Source of the DNA: Omnitrophica bacterium RIFCSPLOWO2_12_FULL_50_11
GTDB taxonomy: Bacteria; Omnitrophota; Omnitrophia; Omnitrophales; Danuiimicrobiaceae
Reading direction: 5' to 3'
Length of the DNA: 47,272 bases
Assembly: GCA_001804315.1 (NCBI GenBank)
Contig: MHFT01000104.1
Location: 1 to 47,272 of the forward strand
This document shows, in pieces, positions 9,352-17,463 of this stretch; position 1 is the stretch's first letter, and the number at the start of each line of letters is the position of its first letter. Made by a program: the position numbers and the translations under genes. The notes under the pieces are model-generated. The model worked only from the letters and a program-made list of their open reading frames with translations, did no database searches and was not told the origin of the DNA.

Positions 9352-10572
9352 CTATCCGCCTGCCAGAAACGGCAGAACATGCGTCACCACCTTCTCACCC
9401 TTTTTTACCCCTCTGCCATTCGGAGGAATCAGGACTAAAGCATTGGTGTCACACAAGGAAGAGATCATGTGAGAACCCTGATGAGGCAAAGGGGTTACTG
9501 CTCTTCCATTTTGCGAGGGTTGAACCTTCGCCTTCAAAAAAACAAGTTTCTGGCGATCAGATGCAACCGCTTTTGAAAGCTTTTGCTTTTCCGTGCGTAG
9601 ACCAGGATTCACAAATCCAGACATGGAGCGAATTGCTAAATAAACGTATTCATAAAAACAGGTGAACACACTCGCAGGATTCCCTGGGAGGCCAAAGACG
9701 ATGACGTTTCTCCTCTTCCCAAAATAAATGGGTTTGCCTGGTTTTTGATTCACCTTCCAAAAAATTTGACGAACCCCTAATCCCCGTAGAATGTCTTTCA
9801 CATAGTCATAATCACCAACTGAAATTCCCCCGATGAGAATCACAAGATCGCTTGAACGAAGCGCCTTGCGGACGATTTTCCTCAAAATTCCTGGTCTGTC
9901 CTGAACGGTCTTAACCAAGAAAGGCTCTACCCCAAGCAATCTGAGCGCAGAAGAAATCATCACGGAATTGCTGTCATAAATTTTCCCACGCGTTAATTTC
10001 GTCCCCGCCTGAATCAATTCACTCCCTGTCGCAATCACCGAAACTCTTGGGCGTGCAAAAACTTGTACCTTTCCTTTTCCGAGTGACGCGAGGATCGCCG
10101 CGACCGCTGGATGAATGACGGTGCCGTTAAAGACCACTTGGGCTCCTTTTTTTAATTCCTCACCTCGCAAACGAATATGCGCACCGGGTGCCACCCGTTT
10201 TGTGATAACCAGATCCTTGCCTTCTACTGTAGCTTCCTCTTTCAGAAGGACGGCATTGCCCCCGCGAGGAATCAATGCGCCTGTCATAATTCTGTAGGCC
10301 TTTTTGGGAGGTAAGAATTTAGGAGGATCCCCTGCTTTAAGAGCGCCCGCGATTTTAAGAAAAATTGGATTCTTCTTCGAAGCAGAATTTATATCCCGCG
10401 ATCTCAACACATACCCATCCATTGCTGAATGATCATATTGAGGCAGCGGAAAAGGCGTCTTAACGTCCTCCGCAATGACATAACCTAAAGAATCCGCTAC
10501 CCGAATCGTCTGTCTCTTTGGCCCTGGGGTATTTTTTTCGATCAATCGTTGCGCTTGTTGAAAGGAAATCAC
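9352..10572 (-). CDS. moeA: Molybdopterin molybdenumtransferase
   Basis: 406 residues, a full MoeA. It inserts molybdate into adenylylated molybdopterin. Visible signatures are YDHSAMDGYVL near residue 50, RIMTGALIPRGG, VIATGSEL, KIYDSNSVM, ILIGGISVGDYDYVKD and VFGLPGNPAS, followed by a complete C-terminal domain ending in LAGG. The start is GTG, overlapping the stop of the upstream permease gene (GTGA), so it is translationally coupled. The 30-nt gap to moaD contains a short inverted repeat (CTGCCGTTT / AAACGGCAG). Confidence 0.94.
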   Translation of the reverse strand: MISFQQAQRLIEKNTPGPKRQTIRVADSLGYVIAEDVKTPFPLPQYDHSAMDGYVLRSRDINSASKKNPIFLKIAGALKAGDPPKFLPPKKAYRIMTGALIPRGGNAVLLKEEATVEGKDLVITKRVAPGAHIRLRGEELKKGAQVVFNGTVIHPAVAAILASLGKGKVQVFARPRVSVIATGSELIQAGTKLTRGKIYDSNSVMISSALRLLGVEPFLVKTVQDRPGILRKIVRKALRSSDLVILIGGISVGDYDYVKDILRGLGVRQIFWKVNQKPGKPIYFGKRRNVIVFGLPGNPASVFTCFYEYVYLAIRSMSGFVNPGLRTEKQKLSKAVASDRQKLVFLKAKVQPSQNGRAVTPLPHQGSHMISSLCDTNALVLIPPNGRGVKKGEKVVTHVLPFLAGG

Positions 10573-11315
10573 AAGAGACCCAAAAGTAATCTCACAGAAA
10601 CATATAAAATGAGAACCGCGAACATTTGCTGGAGCCGTATTTTTGGCAAATGATACGCCCCGAGTCGAGAACCAATTTGCCCTCCAATGAAAACAGCCAA
10701 TCCCAGGGGCAGCATCGAACCCACCTCCACTGTCCCTTTGTGAATTTGTCCAAAGAGACCCGCAAGCGAATTCGCCGCAATAAATAAACTAGCCGCGGCG
10801 GCTGCTTCCTTTACGTTCACCCATTTCATCAGAAGCAGTAAGGGACTTAAAAAAATTCCGCCGCCGATTCCAACAAGTCCTGAAAGAAATCCAATGAAGC
10901 CACCTAAAGGTAAGCCAATCGTCCACGCTTCTTTCGCTGAGACCTGCCTTGAAACCTCAAACAACTTTTCAGGGAGCAGCATTCTTAAAGCAACAACAAA
11001 AAGCGAAAGTCCTAAAAGAAGTGAGAACACATCCTTGCCGATCGACGTCCGTCCGCCAAGATACGCCATCGGAATGGATAAAACAAGATAGGGCAGCACC
11101 CGTTCAAACTTAAGGTACCCTCCGCGGTAAAAGTGCCAAAGCCCGCCTCCTGTCACAATGATATTACAAATCAATGCGATCGGAGGAATGTTTTGATACG
11201 GAAGACCCGCGAGCGCAAGAAACGCAAGATAGGACGATCCTCCGCCAAATCCCATCATGGAATAAATGAGCGCAATCGCAAAGAAGACAGGCAGCAGCCA
11301 AAATGGAATTGTCAT
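10569..11315 (-). CDS. TSUP (TauE/SafE) family membrane anion permease
   Basis: 248 residues with about eight hydrophobic segments and two internal copies of the family repeat: YSMMGFGGGSSYLAFLAL at residues 19-36 and FLSGLVGIGGGIFLSPLLL near 138-156. TSUP proteins move sulfite, sulfonates, sulfur compounds or other small organic anions across the inner membrane. It sits between moaCB and moeA in the operon, overlaps moeA by four bases, and has AGGTG nine bases before its ATG. A role in moving the enzyme's substrate or product is inference; the family does not predict nitrite transport specifically. Confidence 0.85.
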   Translation of the reverse strand: MTIPFWLLPVFFAIALIYSMMGFGGGSSYLAFLALAGLPYQNIPPIALICNIIVTGGGLWHFYRGGYLKFERVLPYLVLSIPMAYLGGRTSIGKDVFSLLLGLSLFVVALRMLLPEKLFEVSRQVSAKEAWTIGLPLGGFIGFLSGLVGIGGGIFLSPLLLLMKWVNVKEAAAAASLFIAANSLAGLFGQIHKGTVEVGSMLPLGLAVFIGGQIGSRLGAYHLPKIRLQQMFAVLILYVSVRLLLGLL

Positions 11316-11340
11316 ATCTAAAACACCTCAAGAAATCCCT

Positions 11341-11452
11341 GTCATCCTGAGCCCTTCGCCGTCATCCTGAGCGGAGCAGCGGCTCAGGACAGGCTCCGCG
11401 AAGGATCTCACGTTCCGAGATCCTTCGGCCTACGGCCTCAGGATGACGTCTT
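11341..11452. repeat. Dispersed GTCATCCTGAG-type repeat (copy 1)
   Basis: The 110-bp spacer between the permease and moaCB starts with GTCATCCTGAGCCCTTCGCC and ends with the complementary CCTCAGGATGACG. Inside are further inverted copies around GAAGGATCT and GAGATCCTTCG. This is a palindromic dispersed element also present at 13577-13702 and 16077-16203. Confidence 0.8.
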
Positions 11453-11460
11453 GTTAATTC

Positions 11461-12369
11461 TTAATGTCCCAATCCATCCATCATCTGATACGCGTGCAGG
11501 ATGGACGGAAACATCGCGTCCAGTGACTCACGAACGCCACGAGATGAACCCGGAAGGTTAACGATCAACGTATTTCCTTTTTGAGCGGCAACTCCCCGTG
11601 AGAGCATCGCGTAGGGTGTCCGTCTCTGCCCATAGGCGCGGCAGGCTTCTGTAATGCCTGGAATTTCGCGGTCCATAATTTCCTGAGTTGCTTCAACGGT
11701 TACATCACGTGGTCCGAGACCGGTTCCCCCCGTAGTCAAAATCAAAAGCACACCTCTTTCACAAAGCTCCTTGAGTTTGGCTGCGATCACGTGTTTGTCG
11801 TCCGGCAATACGTCAACGCTGGGATGAATCCCGTACGCCTCAAACCTTTCCTTTATCATTTTTCCCGATTGATCCTCGCGCGTGCCTCGAAATGTGCCAT
11901 CCGAGGTAACGATGACAGCGGCAGAAAAATTCTTTGGAATCCACTCCTTCTCGCCGGATTTTCCACCTTTTTTCTTGATCAATTTCGTAGAAACGATCTC
12001 CATCCCCTCGTCCACGGGTTTCAACATATCATAAATCGTGAGCGCCGCTACCGAGGCGGCCGTTAAAGCTTCCATTTCAATTCCGGTTTTCCAAACCGTT
12101 TCAACGGAAGAGGTGATCACCACACGATCCGCTTGAACGTCAAAGTTAATTTCAACGGAATCAATTGGAATCGGATGACAATAAGGAATGAGCTCACTCG
12201 TCTTCTTGGCCGCCATCACCCCCGCTGCTTTCGCGATTGCTAATACATCTTTCTTAGGAAGATCATTTGCTTTTAAGCGTTCCAACGTTTCTGGTTTCAC
12301 GAGGACGGTACTCGCTGCGACTGCCTTCCTCAATGTGTCTGTTTTATCCGTAACCGATTTCACGGTCAT
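11461..12369 (-). CDS. moaCB: Bifunctional MoaC-MogA/MoaB fusion for molybdopterin biosynthesis
   Basis: 302 residues with two domains. Residues 1-140 are MoaC-like (LIPYCHPIPI, WKTGIEMEALTAAS, IYDMLKPVD), the partner of MoaA in making cyclic pyranopterin monophosphate. Residues 155-302 are a MogA/MoaB-type molybdopterin adenylyltransferase (TSDGTFRGTREDQSG, LTTGGTGLGPRDVTVEAT, NLPGSSRGVRES). The same domain order is known as a bifunctional protein in several bacteria. A MoaC with a short N-terminus is typical of these fusions. It follows moaA by ten bases and has GGAGGG directly before the ATG. No separate moaC, mogA or moaB lies nearby, so the fusion supplies both steps. Confidence 0.92.
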   Translation of the reverse strand: MTVKSVTDKTDTLRKAVAASTVLVKPETLERLKANDLPKKDVLAIAKAAGVMAAKKTSELIPYCHPIPIDSVEINFDVQADRVVITSSVETVWKTGIEMEALTAASVAALTIYDMLKPVDEGMEIVSTKLIKKKGGKSGEKEWIPKNFSAAVIVTSDGTFRGTREDQSGKMIKERFEAYGIHPSVDVLPDDKHVIAAKLKELCERGVLLILTTGGTGLGPRDVTVEATQEIMDREIPGITEACRAYGQRRTPYAMLSRGVAAQKGNTLIVNLPGSSRGVRESLDAMFPSILHAYQMMDGLGH

Positions 12370-12379
12370 GCCCTCCTAT

Positions 12380-13372
12380 TTATCCGCCCACTTGGCACAT
12401 ATAAGCAACAGCTTCGTCTTCCACGGAACCCGTAAACTGATGTCCCTTTGGTTTCAACTGGGCTGCCTCACGAATCAACTGGACAAGTTCCGCTTTCGAT
12501 TTTCCTCCGCGGAGCGGCGTTCTCAAATCGAACGTCTCTTCCCCATGAAGACAAAGTTTGAGCGTTCCATCTACACGCAGGCGGATGCGGTTGCACTCGG
12601 AACAAAACGGATGAGAAATGGAACTGATGAAGCCAATTTTTCCGACGCCATGGGCCGGCCGATAAACTTCTGATACATCTCCTGGAAGCCGCGGCTCTGG
12701 CAGGAGAACTGCCCATTTTGCGATTTCATTCTTCACCCAGTCATTCGAAACGAAGTATTTTTTCTTTGCGACGAAAGAATTATGAGTCGGCATGAGTTCG
12801 ATAAAGCGCACTTCCACAGGATGCTCCATGGCGAAAGCGACGAAGCTTTCAATTTCATCGTCGTTGATTTCCTTCATGATGACCGCATTGATTTTAACCG
12901 GATGAAATCCAACCTGAATTGCTTTTTCGATTCCCGTTACCACCCGATGGTGCACATCCCAACCGGCAATCTGTCGGAATTTTGCGGAGCTGAACGTGTC
13001 CAAACTGATATTGATCCTCTTAAGCCCTGCCTCGAAAAGGTCTTCTGCCTGGTCGGCAAGGAAAATTCCGTTGGTCGAAAGAGAAAGGTCTTTAATTCCT
13101 GGGATTTGACTTAAAGCGTTGACCAAAGAAGAAAGATTTCGACGCGCAAGCGGTTCCCCGCCCGTCAGCCGAATCTTATCAATACCCAAGTCCACGAAAC
13201 ATTCACTCAGGCGGAGAATCTCTTCATAACTCAAAATGTCTGTGCGACAGGTGAATGGAAATCCGCCAGGCGGGATGCAATAGCAGCAACGCAAATTGCA
13301 GCGATCCGTTACGGAAATTCTCAGGTAGGAAATTCCGCGGCCGAAAGAATCGACGAAGTCGTCCTGAATCAC
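12380..13372 (-). CDS. moaA: GTP 3',8-cyclase, radical SAM enzyme
   Basis: 330 residues with the start chosen here. MoaA performs the first step of molybdopterin synthesis. Its SAM-binding [4Fe-4S] motif is C25-x3-C29-x2-C32 (CNLRCCYC). The second cluster near the C-terminus is CSECNRIRLRVDGTLKLC, and the protein ends in Gly-Gly, needed for activity. TGGEPLARR and LSLSTNG are also present. The ORF can be extended ten codons to GTG 13402, but GTG 13372 has a perfect AGGAG seven bases upstream, and the extension runs into the end of a palindromic repeat. Confidence 0.94.
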   Translation of the reverse strand: MIQDDFVDSFGRGISYLRISVTDRCNLRCCYCIPPGGFPFTCRTDILSYEEILRLSECFVDLGIDKIRLTGGEPLARRNLSSLVNALSQIPGIKDLSLSTNGIFLADQAEDLFEAGLKRINISLDTFSSAKFRQIAGWDVHHRVVTGIEKAIQVGFHPVKINAVIMKEINDDEIESFVAFAMEHPVEVRFIELMPTHNSFVAKKKYFVSNDWVKNEIAKWAVLLPEPRLPGDVSEVYRPAHGVGKIGFISSISHPFCSECNRIRLRVDGTLKLCLHGEETFDLRTPLRGGKSKAELVQLIREAAQLKPKGHQFTGSVEDEAVAYMCQVGG

Positions 13373-13394
13373 TTCTGCTCTCCTTTCCAATTCT

Positions 13395-13515
13395 CCCACC
13401 ACCTGCTGGAGCGCCTACGCCACCAAAAACGGCGGATCCGCCCCGCTGTTTGGCGGAGAAGCCACCTCGGCTTTGAGCCGAGATGCCGCTCTGCAGCAAA
13501 ACACGAGGTGGTGGG
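13395..13515. repeat. CCCACCACCT...AGGTGGTGGG palindromic element (copy upstream of moaA)
   Basis: A 121-bp element bounded by CCCACCACCT and AGGTGGTGGG, with an internal stem around CCTCGGCTTTGAGCCGAG. Similar ends bound elements at 21172-21268, 30454-30509 and, less perfectly, 38696-38771. It lies between tatA and moaA and touches the extended moaA ORF. It is GC-rich and contains no gene. Confidence 0.65.
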
Positions 13516-13576
13516 ATCGGGAGGCGTACGTCATTTCTAACGTCGCCCTAACGTTTTAGAAACCCTAGCACCGGCC

Positions 13577-13702
13577 GTCATCCTGAGTCCCGCCTTCGGC
13601 GGGACGAAGGATCTCGAGATTCTTCGCCGATCCGACCGATCGGTGCCAAATGACCGAGCGGCCGTCCGCCGCTTGACCGACTGGCGCTCCTCTCAGAATG
13701 AC
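13577..13702. repeat. Dispersed GTCATCCTGAG-type repeat (copy 2)
   Basis: Starts with GTCATCCTGAGTCCCGCC and ends with CTCAGAATGAC, the inverted complement of the family end. Inside are GGATCTCGAGATTCTTCG and a GACCGATCGGT palindrome. It lies in the roughly 230-bp spacer between tatA and the palindromic repeat upstream of moaA; there is no gene in this spacer. Confidence 0.75.
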
Positions 13703-13745
13703 AAAGGCTAAGCCTTAGGCATCTAAAATCGGAGATCGTTTTTGC

Positions 13746-13901
13746 TCAACTATCGTGCTTGGTAAGCTCCGAAAGTGATTTTTTAAATTCCTTGATTCCT
13801 TGCCCTAGCCCCTTCGCTATTTCTGGTATTCTCTTAGCACCAAATAAGAGAACCACAACAAGGAAAATAAGCAGGAGCTCCATAGGACCCGGCATACTCA
13901 T
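13746..13901 (-). CDS. tatA: TatA/TatE-like twin-arginine translocase subunit
   Basis: 51 residues: an N-terminal membrane helix ([19 protein letters not shown]) followed by the classic [20 protein letters not shown] amphipathic helix and a short charged tail. TatA oligomers form the pore that exports folded, cofactor-loaded proteins. Its ATG overlaps the stop of the ferredoxin gene (ATGA) and has GGAGG seven bases upstream, so the start is secure. An operon-borne TatA next to a Tat-signal molybdoenzyme and its chaperone suggests dedicated export. No tatC is visible in the window. Confidence 0.92.
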   Translation of the reverse strand: MSMPGPMELLLIFLVVVLLFGAKRIPEIAKGLGQGIKEFKKSLSELTKHDS

Positions 13902-14506
13902 AGCACTTCCTCCGCTTGAGCCGTCGTTTTGGACTCGCTCGACTTCGATAAAACCATCTCAATAGCAGGAAAATTATTAACGGTTCGGCAGGCGGCTTCA
14001 CACATGGCACAACCGTCACAAGCAAAAGAATGAACGACCGGCTTTTGATCGCACATTTCTATTGCCCGATCCCGCAAAGGACACGCAAGATAACACAGTT
14101 GACAATTAGCTCCTCCCCACGCAAGGCAGCGAGAAATGTCAAGACGTGCGATCCGCGGCCCTGTATCCAAGCAATCGTCAATGCGAGGGTACGAACCTAA
14201 CGTAGGGGCGCCATTTTCCGCCATACAGCGCGGCGGATGCGCCGAGATTTTTTCCGCCAAAAGACGCGGCGGACCCGCCACGTTTTCTGGCGGGGGCGGA
14301 ATGGCGCCCGACGAGACGGGCGCGATGAATCGCGCCCCTACGTCGTATGGCTTGCTGTCTCGTCCGCCAAAGGACGGACCCGCCTTCTTTGTGGCGGGCA
14401 ATGACGTCGCTGTTAGGATTTGCCGAAACCCATCAAGCAACCGCTGAGGAAAGCTTTTTACAAACTCTCGCCGATTCATGTGATTTACCTTTTGTGCAAC
14501 GCTCAT
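13898..14506 (-). CDS. NapF-like ferredoxin with an in-frame repeat insertion
   Basis: 202 residues from ATG 14506, or 193 from ATG 14479, where AAGGT lies seven bases upstream and the protein begins [10 protein letters not shown]. The C-terminal half has two cysteine groups ([17 protein letters not shown] and [13 protein letters not shown]) that can hold two [4Fe-4S] clusters. The N-terminus has a Tat-like RR but no hydrophobic core behind it. Residues about 55-105 ([14 protein letters not shown] to NGAPTLG) are the translation of a dispersed GC-rich repeat read in frame. It overlaps its neighbours on both sides by ATGA junctions. I infer an accessory electron-transfer or maturation role for the NxrA-like enzyme. 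Confidence 0.75.
   Translation of the reverse strand: MSVAQKVNHMNRREFVKSFPQRLLDGFRQILTATSLPATKKAGPSFGGRDSKPYDVGARFIAPVSSGAIPPPPENVAGPPRLLAEKISAHPPRCMAENGAPTLGSYPRIDDCLDTGPRIARLDISRCLAWGGANCQLCYLACPLRDRAIEMCDQKPVVHSFACDGCAMCEAACRTVNNFPAIEMVLSKSSESKTTAQAEEVL
14201..14349. repeat. Dispersed GTAGGGGCGCG-type repeat inside the ferredoxin gene
   Basis: The element begins CGTAGGGGCGCC and ends CGCGCCCCTACG, giving perfect inverted ends, with internal CGCCAAAAGACGCGGCGGAC-type stems. A related copy is at 32211-32310 between gltX and the IOR gene. Here it is translated as part of the ferredoxin ORF without breaking the frame. Confidence 0.75.
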
Positions 14507-15333
14507 ACAGAAACGTTCACCCTTGAACGATAAAGTTCAAAACACTGGCGGCAAATTCCTCTCGATCGCTCCCAGCCTGGATGATCCCTTTCAATTTTCC
14601 GGAAAACGGCTGCCTCTCTCCCCTGCCCATCAGAAATCTGCTCGTAAGAATGAAATCTGCACAGAGGGCACTCAAATCCGCCTTGAGCCGACATTTCCGA
14701 AGCCCGCCCATTTTTTGCGAGCTCAAGAAGCTGTCCCTGAGTCCAGTGCCTCCGCTTTCCAATTTCTTGAAACGCTTTTGAGGCGGGGAGATTTTGTACG
14801 AGGCGGCGATCGATGTAAAGGTCCCAGAGAAAACGGAACCGGTCGCGGATCAAATTCTCTTCCGCGGGAGAGTCTCCTCCTAAAGGAGTCTTTGGGGAAT
14901 ACTCGAAGCCGGGATCGAGCATGTCCGAAATCCTTAGGAGTTCATGCCGCACGAAAGCATGAAGAAAGGGACGCTCCAGAACGCGCTTAGTCTGGAGGCT
15001 TAAAAACACAGTTTTTAAATCACCCTCCCAATAAAGTTCAGATCCTTCTTCTTTTTTTCCAAAAGCGCGTCTGATCAGAACCATCGTGTTAAGATCTAAA
15101 CGTGTAAACTCCGCGAGGAGTTCCTCAAAAAGAGCGCGAAGACCCAGCGTTACAAAAAAACTCGCAGCCAATTCCTGAAAAGCTTCCTCGCTCCTCGCGC
15201 CCTCATAAATTGAATTTCTCTCGGTATGATAAGCGCTCGCGATCGAACGGTCTCCCGCGGCTTCAAGAGACCTCACGGTCCAGAACACTGCTTCTTCCAC
15301 AAAAGAAGGTTCAAATTCTAAGCGATACGTCAC
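14503..15333 (-). CDS. Unknown protein with a C-terminal zinc-ribbon-like cysteine set
   Basis: 276 residues from GTG 15333, which overlaps the chaperone stop (GTGA) and has GGAG five bases upstream; the longer ORF to 15381 has no ribosome site. The protein is largely helical and charged. Near the C-terminus CPLCRFHSYEQ and ICRQCFELYR form a CxxC...CxxC pair that could bind zinc. I do not recognise the family. Its position between the TorD-type chaperone and the ferredoxin, with overlaps on both sides, suggests a role in maturation of the molybdoenzyme. It could instead be a second, degenerate chaperone, since helical content and size are similar. Confidence 0.7.
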   Translation of the reverse strand: MTYRLEFEPSFVEEAVFWTVRSLEAAGDRSIASAYHTERNSIYEGARSEEAFQELAASFFVTLGLRALFEELLAEFTRLDLNTMVLIRRAFGKKEEGSELYWEGDLKTVFLSLQTKRVLERPFLHAFVRHELLRISDMLDPGFEYSPKTPLGGDSPAEENLIRDRFRFLWDLYIDRRLVQNLPASKAFQEIGKRRHWTQGQLLELAKNGRASEMSAQGGFECPLCRFHSYEQISDGQGREAAVFRKIERDHPGWERSRGICRQCFELYRSRVNVSV

Positions 15334-16259
15334 GAAAACTCCATTGAAGCAACCGGCCGGGCAAACTCGCAAGAGACACAAGCGGCCTCAATTTTCTCTT
15401 GGACCGCACGAAGCGGAAGATCCTGGGAGCCCGGTTTGATGTTTTGGGCAAGACAATCCTGAACGACAAATTCAAAGGCGAAATCAGCAATTCCTTTCAA
15501 AAGTCCTTTCGAATATTTGGACACGCGAAGGCTAAAAGCGGGAAACCAGTAACTTAAATGCTCCGAGAGGAAATGGCGGCTCGCCTCCATCGAAATTTGA
15601 GCTTTTTCTTCTTTGCCGTCCTCCAAAGCAAGTATTTCTTTATAGAGAAGGAAGTACATGAATTCTAATTCAACCGAGGCATGATCGGCCCGCTCATGAG
15701 AACGGTTTGAAAGCTTAAGCCCGAAGGCGCTGTAGAACGCTGTGATATCCGCCAATTGGTGAGGCTCGCGGTGGGTATGCTCCTCACCATATTCCAATTC
15801 ATAAGCTGAGGCGACTCCTTTTACCGTATGGCCTAAAAGTTTTTCGTACTCCTCCGCCCATTCTTTGGGCGTTGTGTTTTTTAACCTCCCGAGAAGCGCG
15901 TCCAAAAGCCCTCTTAATCTGTCTCGGTTGTGGAAAGGAAGTGTATCGACTGCCGCTTGCCAGATGCCCCTCGTCTTATCGACGAGAGAAAGGTCTTGAG
16001 CAAGATCAGGACGTCTGAAGAAGAACGAAAGCGCCTGATAGAGAATGCTTCGTGACAGGAGTACGGCTACGTCAACGTCATTCTGAGCGCAGCGAAGAAT
16101 CTCGAAACACGGAGATCCTTCGGCCCGGAGCCTGTCCTGAGCCAGAGATCCTTCGCCCCTTCGGGGCTCAGGATGACTGGCGAAGGAGGCCTCCGGATGA
16201 CGGGAACTCCTGCCGGCGTTCCCGTCAAATTGAGTTTTGGTGAATGTTCGGTCTGACAT
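15330..16259 (-). CDS. TorD/DmsD-family chaperone with a repeat-derived N-terminal insertion
   Basis: 309 residues, about 50-80 longer than usual for the family. From about residue 66 it is a typical redox-enzyme maturation chaperone: LLSRSILYQALSFFFRRPD, EEYEKLLGH and the signature RADHASVELEFMYFLLYKE. Such chaperones hold the apo-molybdoenzyme and its Tat signal until cofactor is inserted. Residues about 20-64 are the in-frame translation of a GTCATCCTGAG-type intergenic repeat. I see no alternative start after the repeat, so the insert should be translated. The ATG overlaps the end of nxrB by 35 nt, with GGAAG nine bases upstream. Confidence 0.82.
   Translation of the reverse strand: MSDRTFTKTQFDGNAGRSSRHPEASFASHPEPRRGEGSLAQDRLRAEGSPCFEILRCAQNDVDVAVLLSRSILYQALSFFFRRPDLAQDLSLVDKTRGIWQAAVDTLPFHNRDRLRGLLDALLGRLKNTTPKEWAEEYEKLLGHTVKGVASAYELEYGEEHTHREPHQLADITAFYSAFGLKLSNRSHERADHASVELEFMYFLLYKEILALEDGKEEKAQISMEASRHFLSEHLSYWFPAFSLRVSKYSKGLLKGIADFAFEFVVQDCLAQNIKPGSQDLPLRAVQEKIEAACVSCEFARPVASMEFS
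16077..16203. repeat. Dispersed GTCATCCTGAG-type repeat inside the chaperone gene (copy 3)
   Basis: Starts GTCATTCTGAGCGCAGCG, contains GGAGATCCTTCGGC and GAGATCCTTCGCCCC, and ends with CTCAGGATGACTGG plus a partial second copy to GGATGACGG. It encodes the extra N-terminal part of the TorD-type protein in frame. Confidence 0.8.
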
Positions 16260-17463
16260 GAAAAGGTTCTTCCACTTGGGTTCGAATCACTTCTGTTCCT
16301 AGGTCATCATAGCCGATCACGGTGTCGTTATAAAGCGTAAAAGGCTTGCCGTGAATCTCGGTTTCAAACACTTTTGGGCCTTCCTTGATTTCATAGCGGA
16401 AGATCACACGGGTCGTTTTTCTAAAAAGTTGAAGCACTGCTAAAAGTTCCCGTTCCGGCACCATGTAGGTCTCAATGGCATGATCCACTCCCGGACCAAA
16501 CATCTGCTTCAAATAAGCACGCGGAACCCAACGCGGAGGGATGTAATAGCCGTTTGGCTCTGTCCCAAATTGCGGATAAAGAGGAAGGGCTACTTTCGCA
16601 ATTTTTACAAGATAATAAATAGGATGGTAACGATCTTCCGCCCACCCGCCGTCCTTTCCAATCTTGACTAAGCCCTGAAGACGAATCTGCCCAATACATT
16701 CGACCATGCAGCGGGTCTCCATCGGTCGTCCCCCTGTTTCCGGATCCCTTCCTTCAAGCCGCGGATAGCAGGCAATGCATTTTTCCATAATGCGGGTGGT
16801 CGGCCGGTACATTGTCTTTTTATAAGGGCAGCCTTCCATACATTTCCGGTAGCCGCGGCAGCGTTCCTGATCCACAAGGACAACGCCATCTTCAGGCCGC
16901 TTGTAAATCGCGTTACGCGGACAGGCGGCGAGACAACCGGGGTAGGTGCAGTGATTGCAAATTCGGGCGAGATAAAAAAACCAAGTCCTGTGTTCTGGCA
17001 GCTTCACTCCCTCTTTGTCATAAGCATCGGGCACGCCTTTTCTACTCAGAGCGGTATCTTCGTAAATATTCGGGAAGCGCCACTCTTCATCGGTTGGAAG
17101 ATAGCCGAGAACGCGCTGCGGTTCTTCGCCGATATGTTTTTGGGCTGCCTCAAAAATCGTTTTTCCTTCAAAGGTCTTTCCATTCCACTTCTGTCCGCCT
17201 GGATTTGTTTCTTCCAGCATATTCAACAATTTGACATCCCAGAATTGGGGATAGCCTCCGTAGGGCTTGGTTTCGACATTGTTCCACCACATGTACTCCT
17301 GACCTTTTGAAAAGGTCCACGTGGACTTACACGCAAAGGTACACGTTTGACAGGCAATGCAGCGATTCAAATTAAACACAAAAGCAAATTGCCTCTGGGG
17401 ATGATGCTCCGCATGGGGATATTCCATCCTTCGATGAATCTGCCAGTTATAGACTTGTGCCAT
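16225..17463 (-). CDS. nxrB: NxrB-like iron-sulfur beta subunit of a type II DMSO-reductase-family enzyme
   Basis: 412 residues. It starts with VYNWQIHRRMEYPHAEHHPQ and contains GQEYMWWNNVETKPYGGYP, which I recognise from nitrite oxidoreductase beta subunits of the Nitrospira type. Four cysteine groups would hold four Fe-S clusters: C35-x2-C38-x2-C41-x3-C45, CNHCTYPGCLAACP, CRGYRKCMEGCP and a late CIACYPR...CMVEC. The C-terminal half (PLYPQFGTEPNGYYIPPRW, PERELLAVLQLF) is also characteristic. It carries electrons between the Mo subunit and the haem subunit and lacks its own signal, so it is probably carried through Tat with NxrA. It follows the 95-residue gene with a one-base overlap. The substrate direction (nitrite oxidation or nitrate reduction) cannot be read from sequence; the symbol gives the clade. 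Confidence 0.88.
   Translation of the reverse strand: MAQVYNWQIHRRMEYPHAEHHPQRQFAFVFNLNRCIACQTCTFACKSTWTFSKGQEYMWWNNVETKPYGGYPQFWDVKLLNMLEETNPGGQKWNGKTFEGKTIFEAAQKHIGEEPQRVLGYLPTDEEWRFPNIYEDTALSRKGVPDAYDKEGVKLPEHRTWFFYLARICNHCTYPGCLAACPRNAIYKRPEDGVVLVDQERCRGYRKCMEGCPYKKTMYRPTTRIMEKCIACYPRLEGRDPETGGRPMETRCMVECIGQIRLQGLVKIGKDGGWAEDRYHPIYYLVKIAKVALPLYPQFGTEPNGYYIPPRWVPRAYLKQMFGPGVDHAIETYMVPERELLAVLQLFRKTTRVIFRYEIKEGPKVFETEIHGKPFTLYNDTVIGYDDLGTEVIRTQVEEPFHVRPNIHQNSI

Noticed and set aside
9319-9352. Reading the half palindrome near moaD as a full element of the GTGGTGGG family
   Set aside because: Only one end is present within 60 bp; the other arm is missing, so it was kept only as a half-site remark.
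11341-16203. Possible CRISPR array from the repeated GTCATCCTGAG-type segments
   Set aside because: Copies are far apart, differ in length, are internally palindromic and have no regular spacers; two lie between genes and one inside a gene.
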